A DNA stretch of 64,000 nt from Kumtagia sp964244725. GTDB taxonomy: Bacteria; Pseudomonadota; Alphaproteobacteria; Rhizobiales; Rhizobiaceae. Shown here in pieces: positions 33,585 to 42,077 of this stretch (position 1 is the first letter of the stretch; every line of letters starts with the position of its first letter). The position numbers and the translations under genes are program-made. Location: positions 1 through 64,000 of the forward strand of contig CAXTJQ010000008.1 in the NCBI GenBank assembly GCA_964244725.1, written 5' to 3'. The notes under the pieces are model-generated. The model was not told the DNA's origin. It saw only the letters and a list, made by a program, of their open reading frames with translations, and did no database searches.

Positions 33585-34673
33585 TCAAGCCTTGATGCCG
33601 CGCGCCACGAGGCGGGCGAGCGCCGGTCCGAACAGCAGCACGAACAGGAACCGCGCCGTCTGCAACGCCATGATTAGCGACAGGTCAACATTGCTCGAAG
33701 CGGCGGCGATGATCGCCACCGAATCCATGCCGCCGGGACTGGTCGCAAGATAGGCCGTAAGCGGATCGACGCCGAGTTCGTTCGCCAGGAGCCAGGCGAT
33801 GCAGCCGCAGAACGCCATCAGGATCAGGATCGAGGCGAGGATCTGCGGCAGGGTTCTGGCGGCGTGCAGCAGCACCGCGCGGTCGAAATTGAGGCCGATG
33901 GTCCAACCCACCAGCATGTAGCTCGCGACCAGAAGCCAGGGCGGCAGCTGGAAGGCGACGGCGCCGGGCAGGTGCAGCGCCAGGCCGAGGATGAACGCGC
34001 CCAGAAAATAAGGCGACGGCAGCCGGAGGAGCCGCCCGAGCAAGCCGCCGCCGATCGCCACGCCGATCGTCGGCAGGAACGCGGTCCAAAGGATGGGCGG
34101 AAACCAGATCGTCGAGGGGACCGCGACGCCCGACGTGTCGACCCACAGCCGCGCGACTAGGGCGGCGGCGATCGTTACGATAATGACCCGAAGGTACTGC
34201 ATGAAGGCCACGAGGCGGGCGTCGGCGCCGAAGGCGGCCGCCATCAGCACCATGGCGGTGGCGGCGCCCGGCGCCGACCCCCAGACGCCGGTCGTGCCGG
34301 GCAGGATGCGCAAGCGGCTGATCGACCAGCCGAGCAGGCTCGACGCGGCGATCGTGGCGAACACGGACAGCAGGATCACGGGCCAGTCCGAAAAGAAGTA
34401 GCCGAAGATGCCGATCTGGATCGAGGCCGCGATCAGGCACCCGATCACCGCCTGCGCCGCGTTGAAGCCCGGCCGCCAGGCGCGGATCGTCGCGCCGGAC
34501 GCGCCGGCCGCGATCGCCGCCGCCATAGGGCCGATCAGCGCCGGCGCCGGCATGTGGATGGCGTCGAGGCCGAAAGCGAGCATGGCCGACAGTGTGGCCA
34601 GGATCGCCCATTGGGCGGATTTCGGCAACGCCGCCAACGGTCCGGGAGAGGGCGTAACGATGTTGGACGGCAT
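33585..34673 (-). CDS. AbrB-family membrane protein (duplicated AbrB domain permease)
   Basis: The protein has 362 residues from ATG 34673. About ten membrane segments form two similar halves. Each starts with 'APALIGPMAAAIAAG' or 'PSPYFLGAFILGLALHLPGA', the paired signature of the AbrB family (named after a putative ammonia monooxygenase regulator; not the Bacillus DNA-binding AbrB). 'LATSPGGMDSVAII' in the last third is also diagnostic. A transport role is assumed, with an unknown substrate. Last gene after trpE(G) and the CDF transporter, 43 bp downstream. Confidence 0.87.
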   Translation of the reverse strand: MPSNIVTPSPGPLAALPKSAQWAILATLSAMLAFGLDAIHMPAPALIGPMAAAIAAGASGATIRAWRPGFNAAQAVIGCLIAASIQIGIFGYFFSDWPVILLSVFATIAASSLLGWSISRLRILPGTTGVWGSAPGAATAMVLMAAAFGADARLVAFMQYLRVIIVTIAAALVARLWVDTSGVAVPSTIWFPPILWTAFLPTIGVAIGGGLLGRLLRLPSPYFLGAFILGLALHLPGAVAFQLPPWLLVASYMLVGWTIGLNFDRAVLLHAARTLPQILASILILMAFCGCIAWLLANELGVDPLTAYLATSPGGMDSVAIIAAASSNVDLSLIMALQTARFLFVLLFGPALARLVARGIKA

Positions 34674-34716
34674 GGTCTGCTTTCGGCCGAATCCGCCTGA
34701 GGATCGGGCATTCATC

Positions 34717-35658
34717 TCAAGCGAACGGCACGGCGGCGGTTCCGAGCGGCAGCTTGGCCTCGGCGTCCGGCTCGACGTGGATGATGACGCGGACGCTCGG
34801 GATCTCGCTGCGCAGCGCGTCCTCGATCCGGTCGCAGATGACGTGGCTTTCGCCGACCGTCATGTCGGCGTTCACCACGAGGTGAAACTCGATGAAGGTG
34901 GCGCGGCCGGCGATGCGCGTCTTCAAATCATGCACTTCGAGCGCGCCCTTCGACTGCGCCGAGATGATGTCGCGGATGCGCATGTTGGCGTGGATGTCGA
35001 CGGCGACGTCCATCAAGCTGCTCAGCGAACCCGTGGTGACCTTCCAGCCCTGCCAGAGAATGTTCAGCGCCACCAGCGCGGCGAGCAGCGGGTCGAGAAA
35101 ACCGTAGCCCGAGAAGATCGCGGCGACGAGTCCCACGATGACGCCAACCGAGGTCACGACATCGGTCATGATGTGGCGGCCGTCGGCGACCAGCGCCGGC
35201 GACCGCGCCGCGCGGCCGTTGCGGATCAAGACCAGCGCCCAGACGGCGTTGACCGCGGCGGCTCCGCCGTTGACCGCCAGGCCGGCCCAGGGTTCCTCGA
35301 CCAGCGTCGGCGCCTGCCATTTGCGCCAGACCTCGATAAGAATGAGGAGCGCCGCGACGACGATCAGTACGCCTTCCAGCACCGCGGAGAAGTATTCCGC
35401 CTTGTGATGGCCGTGCTGATGGTCCTCGTCGGCCGGCCGGAGGCTGACGCTGATCGCCCAGAACGCGGCGCCCGCTGCAATCACGTTGACGATCGATTCC
35501 AGCGCATCGGAATAGAGCGCGACGGAACCCGAGAGACGCCAGGCGACGAACTTCAGCGCCATCACGCCGAAGCCGATGACGATCGACCATCCCGCGAGGC
35601 GAAGGATCGCGGTTCTCGGCCGCGTCGCCGCTCCGTCGGGGCCCGAGGAGACCGGCAT
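34717..35658 (-). CDS. Cation diffusion facilitator (CDF) family metal exporter
   Basis: The protein has 313 residues. Six membrane helices with metal-site residues in TM2 ('LYSDALESIVN') and TM5 ('DGRHIMTDVVTSVGV', His and Asp). A His-rich loop 'DEDHQHGHHKAEY' lies between TM2 and TM3. The cytoplasmic C-terminal domain has the usual 'VHDLKTRIAGRATFIEFHLV' and 'SHVICDRIEDALR'. It probably exports Zn2+, Fe2+ or a similar cation in exchange for protons. It starts 6 bp after the trpE(G) stop and so is probably co-transcribed under trp attenuation, which is unusual for a metal exporter. Confidence 0.92.
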   Translation of the reverse strand: MPVSSGPDGAATRPRTAILRLAGWSIVIGFGVMALKFVAWRLSGSVALYSDALESIVNVIAAGAAFWAISVSLRPADEDHQHGHHKAEYFSAVLEGVLIVVAALLILIEVWRKWQAPTLVEEPWAGLAVNGGAAAVNAVWALVLIRNGRAARSPALVADGRHIMTDVVTSVGVIVGLVAAIFSGYGFLDPLLAALVALNILWQGWKVTTGSLSSLMDVAVDIHANMRIRDIISAQSKGALEVHDLKTRIAGRATFIEFHLVVNADMTVGESHVICDRIEDALRSEIPSVRVIIHVEPDAEAKLPLGTAAVPFA

Positions 35659-35664
35659 TTCGCG

Positions 35665-37854
35665 TCAGGCCGCCTTCTCGCGCGCCTTTCGCGGAAGATG
35701 CGCGACGATGTTCTCGATGATGCGCATCCCGGCATCGTGGCCGAGCGTCATGATCGATTCCGGATGGAACTGCACGGCGGCGATCGGTTCCTTGCGATGT
35801 TCGAACGCCATGATGACGCCGTCCTCGGTCTCGGCGGTGACGATGAAATCGTCGGGCAGCCGGACGGGGTCGGCGAAGATCGAATGGTAGCGGCCAACGG
35901 TGACCTCCTTCGGCAGGCCGGAGAAGATGATCCCCGGCTTGGTGACGCGGATGCGCGACGGCTTGCCGTGCATCGGCACGTGAAGGTGCCGCAACTCGCC
36001 GCCATAGGCCTCGGCCAGGGCCTGCAGGCCGAGGCAAACGCCGAAGATCGGCAGGTCGCGCGCCCGCGCCCGCCTAATCGTGGCGGCGCAATCGAAGTCC
36101 TTCGGCGAGCCCGGGCCGGGCGACAGCACGACGAGATCGGGCTTCAGCCGGTCGAAGAGTTCGTCCGGGATCGGCGTGCGCATGGTCGAGACGTTCGCGC
36201 CGGTCTGGCGGAAATAGTTGGCCAGCGTATGGACGAAGGAATCCTCGTGGTCGACGAGCAGGATATTGACGCCGTCGCCGACCCGGGCGGACGCCCTTTC
36301 GGTCCCGACGGCATTGCCCGACTTGGCGTCGCGGATGGCGGCAATCATGGCGGAGGCCTTCAGCTCGGTTTCGGCTTCTTCTTCCTCGGGTACACTGTCG
36401 AACAGCAGCGTCGCGCCGGCGCGAACCTCGGCGATGCCGTCCTTGATGCGAATGGTGCGCAGCGTCAGGCCGGTGTTCAGGTCGCCGTTGAAATGCACCA
36501 TGCCGATCGCCCCGCCGTACCAGGCGCGGCGGCTCTTCTCGTGTTTCTCGATGAAGCGCATCGCCCACAGTTTCGGCGCCCCGGTCACGGTCACGGCCCA
36601 GGCGTGCGACAGGAAGGCGTCGAAGGCGTCCATGCCCTCGCGCAAGCGGCCCTCGATGTGGTCGACGGTGTGGATCAGGCGCGAATACATCTCGATCTGG
36701 CGTCGGCCGATCACCCGCACCGAGCCCGGCTCGCAGACGCGGCTCTTGTCGTTGCGGTCGACATCCGAGCACATGGTCAGCTCGGATTCGTCCTTCTTGG
36801 AATTGAGCAGCTTGAGAATCTGCTCGGAATCGGAGATCGCGTCGTCGCCGCGCTTGATGGTGCCCGAAATCGGACAGGTCTCGACCCGCCGGCCGCTCAC
36901 CCGCACGAACATCTCCGGCGACGCGCCGATCAGATATTCGCTTTCGCCGAGATTGATGAAGAAGGAATAGGGCGAGGGGTTGATGGTCTTCAGGCGGCGC
37001 GAGATCTCGGACGGCAGGCTGTCGCAGCGCTCGTAGAACATCTGGCCGGGCACGACTTCGAACAGGTCGCCGCGCCTGAAGCTTTCCTTGGCGGTCTCGA
37101 CGATCTTCGCGTATTCGCCCGGCTCATGGTCGCCGCGCGGCGGTATGCGGTCGGCGGTCCTGAACGGCTCGGCATGGCTGTCGCGCGAAAGCCCGACGGT
37201 TGAGAAGCCAGCGCCGGAGAAATCGTAGCGGTCGTGCCAGGCCTTCGCCGAATGGTGGTCGACGACCAGGATCTCGTCGGGCAGGTAGAGGACGAGATCG
37301 CGCTGGCTTTGCGCCCGTTCCAGCGTCAATTCGACCGGGTCGAACTGAAAAGCCAGGTCGTAGCCGAATGCGCCGTAAAGACCGAGATTGGCGTCGTGGT
37401 CGGTGTGGAACAGCGCCGTCAGCGCGCGCAGCACCGTGAACACCGACGGGACGCGCGAGCGCTCTTCCTCCGTGAAGACCCGGCCAGGCTCGGCGACCGT
37501 CAGCGCAAGGCGGCGCCTGGTGGTCTGGGTGACCGTTACGTCCTTCAGCACCAGCAAGGCGCGCGCCATGATCGGCAGCATGGCCTCGCCGCGGCCGTTC
37601 AGCGCCTCAATGCGCATGGCGCGGCCGCGCGCGGAGATGACGACCGGCGGATCGATGATCGCCGTGTCCCAGCGCGTATACCGGCCGGGATATTCGTAGT
37701 TGGACGAAAAGACCGCGCCGCGCCGCGCGTCCAGTCCGTCGATATAGGCTTCGATCGCGCCGGCATAGGGCGTCGCATGGCGCGAGCGGACGATCGTCAC
37801 CCCGCCCGCCGTCACGAATTGCTCGGCGCCGTCGTCGAGAAGCTGAAGCGACAT
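35665..37854 (-). CDS. trpE(G): Anthranilate synthase, fused TrpE(G)
   Basis: The protein has 729 residues. It converts chorismate plus glutamine to anthranilate. The TrpE part (1 to about 510) has 'PISGTIKRGDD', 'CSDVDRNDKSRVCEPGSVRV', 'HIEGRLREGMDAFDAF' and 'GAPKLWAMRFIE'. The TrpG glutamine amidotransferase (about 530-725) has 'PGPGSPKDFD', nucleophile Cys in 'FGVCLGLQALAEAY' and the His/Glu of 'VQFHPESIMTLG'. The fused form is typical of Rhizobiales. Start ATG 37854 with GGAGAG upstream. Regulated by the trpL attenuator immediately upstream. Confidence 0.97.
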   Translation of the reverse strand: MSLQLLDDGAEQFVTAGGVTIVRSRHATPYAGAIEAYIDGLDARRGAVFSSNYEYPGRYTRWDTAIIDPPVVISARGRAMRIEALNGRGEAMLPIMARALLVLKDVTVTQTTRRRLALTVAEPGRVFTEEERSRVPSVFTVLRALTALFHTDHDANLGLYGAFGYDLAFQFDPVELTLERAQSQRDLVLYLPDEILVVDHHSAKAWHDRYDFSGAGFSTVGLSRDSHAEPFRTADRIPPRGDHEPGEYAKIVETAKESFRRGDLFEVVPGQMFYERCDSLPSEISRRLKTINPSPYSFFINLGESEYLIGASPEMFVRVSGRRVETCPISGTIKRGDDAISDSEQILKLLNSKKDESELTMCSDVDRNDKSRVCEPGSVRVIGRRQIEMYSRLIHTVDHIEGRLREGMDAFDAFLSHAWAVTVTGAPKLWAMRFIEKHEKSRRAWYGGAIGMVHFNGDLNTGLTLRTIRIKDGIAEVRAGATLLFDSVPEEEEAETELKASAMIAAIRDAKSGNAVGTERASARVGDGVNILLVDHEDSFVHTLANYFRQTGANVSTMRTPIPDELFDRLKPDLVVLSPGPGSPKDFDCAATIRRARARDLPIFGVCLGLQALAEAYGGELRHLHVPMHGKPSRIRVTKPGIIFSGLPKEVTVGRYHSIFADPVRLPDDFIVTAETEDGVIMAFEHRKEPIAAVQFHPESIMTLGHDAGMRIIENIVAHLPRKAREKAA

Positions 37855-37895
37855 CTGAACTCTCCATCCGTTCGCCGCGCGAGGGACCGGACAGG

Positions 37896-37984
37896 CCCGA
37901 AAATACGAATGGCCGCCCGGACTTCTCCTGCGGCCACCACTTCTTTCACGCGCACGCGCTTCGAAAGGCCGCCGTCAGCCGGCC
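37896..37984 (-). promoter_or_regulatory. trp attenuator (four-segment leader RNA)
   Basis: Downstream of the Trp codons four segments can pair alternately: 1 GGCCG (37980-37984), 2 GCGGCC/CGGCC (37967-37972), 3 GGCCGC (37930-37935), 4 GCGGCC (37911-37916). 1:2 spans the leader stop codon, 2:3 is the antiterminator, and 3:4 is the terminator, followed by ATTCGTATTTT. Ribosome stalling on Trp codons would favour 2:3 and read-through into trpE(G). Confidence 0.75.
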
Positions 37985-38019
37985 CACCACCACAGGGTCT
38001 TGATCGAACGCGTGAACAT
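37975..38019 (-). CDS. trpL: Trp leader peptide TrpL
   Basis: A 14-codon frame from ATG 38019 reads MFTRSIKTLWWWAG then TGA, with three consecutive Trp codons. It is followed by the attenuator hairpins and trpE(G), 120 bp before the trpE(G) start. This is the standard rhizobial TrpL layout. In Sinorhizobium the released leader RNA and the peptide also act in trans, so the product may have a second role here. Confidence 0.88.
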   Translation of the reverse strand: MFTRSIKTLWWWAG

Positions 38020-38216
38020 CGCGAATGCTTAGCGTCGATCGGCAGGCCGCGCAACCGCAAAGGCGGCCGGTTTCTCATGCGACGGCCCGCCCCGCAATCT
38101 TGGCCGTGCGTGTGGACGGCGATGCTTCGCGCCGTTTACGACGATTCGAGACGTTGCTTGCACCAAACAGGCTTTCGTGCTTGGATTTGACTGTTGTGCC
38201 GGGCTTGGGGGTAAAA

Positions 38217-38432
38217 GTGCGGCTAGTCTTGCTTCGATGCGCTGTGCTGATGGGAGCGGCTACCGGCTCGGTGCTGTGGCCGACTTCGGCGTTTGCTCAG
38301 GTTCCAGCCCATCAGCCGGGCACTATCTGCTACACGCCTCAATTTTGGTGCTGGGCCCAGCCGCCGGGCCCGCCAGGTTATCCTTGCGGATGTCCGACGA
38401 CTTACGGCTACGTTGCAGGCGTTTTGGGCTGA
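38217..38432 (+). CDS. Small secreted Cys/Pro-rich protein
   Basis: The protein has 71 residues from GTG 38217, preceded by GGGGGTAAAA at ideal spacing. An upstream extension to 38025 would overlap the divergent trpL region and is not needed. A clear signal peptide (about 1-27, ending 'SAFA|QVPAHQ') is followed by 44 mature residues with four Cys and the motif 'CYTPQFWCWAQPPGPPGYPC', then 'TTYGYVAGVLG'. I know of similar short 'CPTxYGxVxG' secreted proteins in Rhizobiales but no function. 22 bp before the next gene. Confidence 0.7.
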   Translation: MRLVLLRCAVLMGAATGSVLWPTSAFAQVPAHQPGTICYTPQFWCWAQPPGPPGYPCGCPTTYGYVAGVLG

Positions 38433-38454
38433 AAGGCAAACCTGGGAGATAGCG

Positions 38455-40074
38455 ATGCCCGGCGATACCGCGTTCATCGATCAGTGGGTGACCGATGCGA
38501 GGTTGCTCGGCACCTATGGACAACAGACAGGATCATTCGACCCTGCAGCCCTTCTTCAAGCGGCCTCAAAAGTTGAGTCCCTGCCCAACAAAACGCTAAG
38601 CGCGCCCGAAGTCGATGATCTCAAAAAACTTGTCGCTGATGCACAAGAAAAGCTCCCAAAAATCGGCAGTTCATCCATCTGGCTTGACCTAAAAATGGGA
38701 TGGATGCCGTTTAGTAATCAAGGAAAAATCAAAAAGCATGCATTTTTGCTGATTATTATATCAGTATTATTGGTAGTAATTATTGGCCAGCTTACTCTTG
38801 TTTATAATCAAGGCACCGTTTTGTTATCGGATTTGCGCGTTTTGCGCGCGACTGAGCCCGAGCGCCGGGCTGGCCAGCTTTCGCGGCAACTGATCGCAGC
38901 GATGAAGGAGATCACCCAGGCGAGGGCGTTGCCATCGGAAACTACCCCCGTCATTACCGATGCCGCTAATGTGACAGGTGAAGAAGAGAGTGCTAAGCCC
39001 GTTGCTCCCGGCGACACGACGACCGACGCAGGTGATCAGAATAAAGCGGAAAATAAACTGCGCAATGGTGAAAGCAGCCTTCCTTTGCAAGCATATTTTC
39101 AAATTTACGATGATGCTCGCACGCTAAATGGACAAATCAATTTTCTGAAGAAGAGGGTCGACAACTTCACCGATAAGGCTTGGACCCCGGTCTGGGGTTC
39201 ATGGGTTTTCCTTTACGGCTACTATAGTCTGCAACAAAACCTTGGTATCGCGGGGACAGAAGGTCAAGATTTTTTGAGACGGGCTTATGCGAACAACGCC
39301 GAGAACCCGTGTTTCCGCCAAAAATATGATCCGAACTGCGTCCTCACGGAACCCGAAACAACAAAAATCGCTCCCAACGTTACGGGCTCAACAGGCGCGG
39401 CAGATGAAACAAATGACCGAACGCCGCAAACTTCGGGGGCAAATACCAACGAAGCTGTGTCCACGACGAACCCATCGGAAAACAAGTCGGAGAAGCGCTT
39501 GAGGGCTGGGGTAAAAGAAGAGACTTCCTATCCGCAGGGTTCGGTCTGCGACGATCGGTTCATTACGTCCGACGCAGGTCGTCGCGCCAAAATGCTTAAG
39601 GAAAGCCTGAACTGGACTGGCTTTGCCGAAGTTGCGCAAGAGTATGCGTTGGGAACAGCATATCTCACTTGCTTCGATGATATTAACGCCGTCGCTCTTA
39701 GCGCGCGACCCATCGATATCATGGAAGGTCAAGTATCACAGGCGTTAAGTCCCTATGCGTTCTGGCTTTTGCCCGCTCTCTATGGAGCGCTGGGTGCACT
39801 CTTGTTCCACCTACGGATTATCCTCGATCCACGTCTCCCCGATCCCGAGGGAATTCGCATCTTCCATCGCATAGCATTGGGCATGTTAGCCGGTATGATC
39901 TTGGCATGGTTTTGGGTGCCGGACACCACCATAGGCGGACAACTTGCCGGCATTGGCTTCGGCCTCTTCACGCTGGCCTTCGTTTTCGGCTTCAGCCTAG
40001 ATGTCTTCTTTTCGCTCCTCGAGCGCCTTGTGAAACTTTCCACCATTGCCATCGAAAAAGTGGGAGCGGGCTGA
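38455..40074 (+). CDS. Large membrane protein of unknown function, AT-rich gene
   Basis: The protein has 539 residues from ATG 38455 (GGGAGATAGCG upstream). The earlier in-frame ATG at 38293 overlaps the secreted-peptide gene. A soluble N-terminus is followed by membrane segment 1 at about 95-117 ('HAFLLIIISVLLVVIIGQLT'), a large polar, presumably periplasmic, region with Thr/Asn/Glu-rich low-complexity stretches, then about three membrane segments at 430-520. Base composition is clearly more AT-rich than all neighbours (poly-A/T runs near 38700-38830), suggesting horizontal acquisition. No domain recognised. Confidence 0.72.
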   Translation: MPGDTAFIDQWVTDARLLGTYGQQTGSFDPAALLQAASKVESLPNKTLSAPEVDDLKKLVADAQEKLPKIGSSSIWLDLKMGWMPFSNQGKIKKHAFLLIIISVLLVVIIGQLTLVYNQGTVLLSDLRVLRATEPERRAGQLSRQLIAAMKEITQARALPSETTPVITDAANVTGEEESAKPVAPGDTTTDAGDQNKAENKLRNGESSLPLQAYFQIYDDARTLNGQINFLKKRVDNFTDKAWTPVWGSWVFLYGYYSLQQNLGIAGTEGQDFLRRAYANNAENPCFRQKYDPNCVLTEPETTKIAPNVTGSTGAADETNDRTPQTSGANTNEAVSTTNPSENKSEKRLRAGVKEETSYPQGSVCDDRFITSDAGRRAKMLKESLNWTGFAEVAQEYALGTAYLTCFDDINAVALSARPIDIMEGQVSQALSPYAFWLLPALYGALGALLFHLRIILDPRLPDPEGIRIFHRIALGMLAGMILAWFWVPDTTIGGQLAGIGFGLFTLAFVFGFSLDVFFSLLERLVKLSTIAIEKVGAG

Positions 40075-40132
40075 ACAACCGTTCGTGCGACATCATTGTT
40101 CGATAGCGGTCGTAATGACTATAGACGCCTCA

Positions 40133-40149
40133 CGCCGAGTGTCTCGGCG
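40133..40149. terminator. Hairpin between convergent genes
   Basis: CGCCGAG (40133-40139), loop TGT, CTCGGCG (40143-40149): a perfect 7-bp stem between the stop at 40074 and the fhs stop at 40183. No T-run on either strand, so it is only a possible bidirectional terminator. Confidence 0.35.
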
Positions 40150-40182
40150 GCATTCAGCGTCCGGATATGAGCAATATATTCT

Positions 40183-41862
40183 TCAAAACAATCCCTCGAT
40201 CTGCCCCATTTCATTCAGGAAAATCTTCTCCGACGACGGCGTTTTCGGCAGGCCGGGCATGGTCATGATCTCGCCGCAGATGGCCACGACGAAGCCCGCG
40301 CCGGCCGAGAGGCGGACTTCGCGGACCGGCACGACGTGGCCGGTCGGCGCGCCGCGCAGGTTGGGGTCGGTCGAGAACGAGTATTGAGTCTTGGCCATGC
40401 AGACGGGCAGGCGCCCGTAGCCGGCCTGTTCCCAGGCATGCAACTGATCGCGCACGCTCTTGTCGGCGATGGCCTCCGAGCCCCGGTAGATGCGCTTGAC
40501 GATGGTGTCGATCTTGTCGAACAGCTTCATCTCGTCGGGATAGAGCGGCGAGAATTGCGCGACGCCGCTCTCTGCGATCTCCACGACCTTGTGGGCCAGG
40601 TCCTCGATGCCGGCCGAACCGTGCGCCCAATGCTTGCAGAGGATCGCCTCGGAACCCTGCGCCGCGACGAAATCCTTCATCGCCTGAATTTCGACGTCGG
40701 TATCGGTGGTGAAGTGGTTGATCGCGACGACGACCGGCACGCCGAACTGCTTCACGTTCTCGATGTGGCGGCCGAGGTTCAGGCAGCCCTTCCTGACCGC
40801 CTCGATGTTCTCCTTGCCGAGGTCTTCCTTCCTGACCCCGCCGTTCATCTTCATGGCGCGCACCGTCGCCACGATGACCGCCGCGGCGGGCTTGAGGCCC
40901 GCCTTGCGGCACTTTATGTCGAAGAACTTTTCCGCGCCGAGATCGGCGCCGAAGCCGGCCTCGGTGACGACATAATCGGCCAGTTTCAGCGCGGTCGTGG
41001 TGGCGACGACCGAATTGCAGCCATGCGCGATGTTGGCGAACGGCCCGCCATGCACGAAGGCCGGGTTGTTCTCCAGCGTCTGGACGAGGTTCGGCTGCAT
41101 GGCGTCCTTCAGCAGCACGGTCATCGCGCCATCGGCCTTGATATCGCGCGCATAGACCGGCGTCTTGTCGCGGCGGTAGGCGATGATGATGTCGCCGAGG
41201 CGCTTCTCCAGGTCCTTCAGGTCGTTGGACAGGCAGAGGATGGCCATGACCTCCGACGCCACCGTGATGTCGAAGCCGGCCTCGCGCGGATAGCCGTTGG
41301 CGACGCCGCCCAGCGAACAGATGATCTCACGCAGCGCGCGGTCGTTCATGTCCATGACGCGCCGCCAGGCGACGCGGCGGGTGTCGATGCCCTGCTCGTT
41401 GCCCCAGTAAATGTGGTTGTCGATCAGGGCGGAAAGCAAATTGTGCGCGGTGGTGATGGCGTGGAAGTCGCCGGTGAAGTGGAGATTCATGTCCTCCATC
41501 GGCACGACCTGAGCGTAGCCGCCGCCGGCGGCGCCGCCCTTGACGCCAAAATTCGGCCCGAGCGAGGCCTCGCGGATGCACACGATCGCGGTCTTGCCGA
41601 TGCGGTTCAAACCGTCGCCGAGCCCGACCGTCGTCGTGGTCTTGCCCTCGCCGGCCGGCGTCGGGTTGATGGCGGTGACGAGGATCAGCTTGCCGTCCTC
41701 GCCGCCGCGCTTTTCCTTGATGAACTCGGCCGAGATCTTCGCCTTGTCATGGCCGTAGGGCAGGAGGTGCTCGCTCGGAATGCCGATCTTGGCGCCGATT
41801 TCCTGGATTGGCTTCTTGCTTGCGGCGCGCGCGATCTCGATGTCGGATTTGTACTCGGCCAT
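40183..41862 (-). CDS. fhs: Formate--tetrahydrofolate ligase
   Basis: The protein has 559 residues from ATG 41862 (GGGGAAGATC upstream). The open frame extends to 42003 but the extra residues are not family-like. It makes 10-formyl-THF from formate, THF and ATP. The P-loop is 'PTPAGEGKTTTTVGLGDGL'. 'REASLGPNFGVKGGAAGGGY', 'EAGFGADLGAEKFFDIKCR' and 'VVVAINHFTTDTDVE' are family blocks. Family members are about 555-560 residues, so it is full length. It links C1 metabolism to purine and Met synthesis, and in methylotrophs to formate assimilation. Confidence 0.97.
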   Translation of the reverse strand: MAEYKSDIEIARAASKKPIQEIGAKIGIPSEHLLPYGHDKAKISAEFIKEKRGGEDGKLILVTAINPTPAGEGKTTTTVGLGDGLNRIGKTAIVCIREASLGPNFGVKGGAAGGGYAQVVPMEDMNLHFTGDFHAITTAHNLLSALIDNHIYWGNEQGIDTRRVAWRRVMDMNDRALREIICSLGGVANGYPREAGFDITVASEVMAILCLSNDLKDLEKRLGDIIIAYRRDKTPVYARDIKADGAMTVLLKDAMQPNLVQTLENNPAFVHGGPFANIAHGCNSVVATTTALKLADYVVTEAGFGADLGAEKFFDIKCRKAGLKPAAAVIVATVRAMKMNGGVRKEDLGKENIEAVRKGCLNLGRHIENVKQFGVPVVVAINHFTTDTDVEIQAMKDFVAAQGSEAILCKHWAHGSAGIEDLAHKVVEIAESGVAQFSPLYPDEMKLFDKIDTIVKRIYRGSEAIADKSVRDQLHAWEQAGYGRLPVCMAKTQYSFSTDPNLRGAPTGHVVPVREVRLSAGAGFVVAICGEIMTMPGLPKTPSSEKIFLNEMGQIEGLF

Positions 41863-42077
41863 GATCTTCCCCGGATTCAACAGACGCGTTTCGCGGCGGC
41901 TCGGCGGCGCGCCGGCAAGGGCGCATAGAAGCCCAGCGCCACGATTTTGCGCCGTCTCAAAACAGCCGGACAATGCGCGAAAAACGACAGTCTCTCTCTG
42001 CACCTATCATCGCCGACCAGGCAATCCGCCTCGTCGCCGCGTTCCGTTCCGGCGGACACACCCCGGAGCGCAAATCA

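Noticed and set aside
34408..37203. A 931-codon open frame on the plus strand
   Set aside because: It lies antisense to trpE(G) and the CDF gene, has Arg/Asp/His-rich composition typical of reverse-frame shadows in GC-rich DNA, and no domain.
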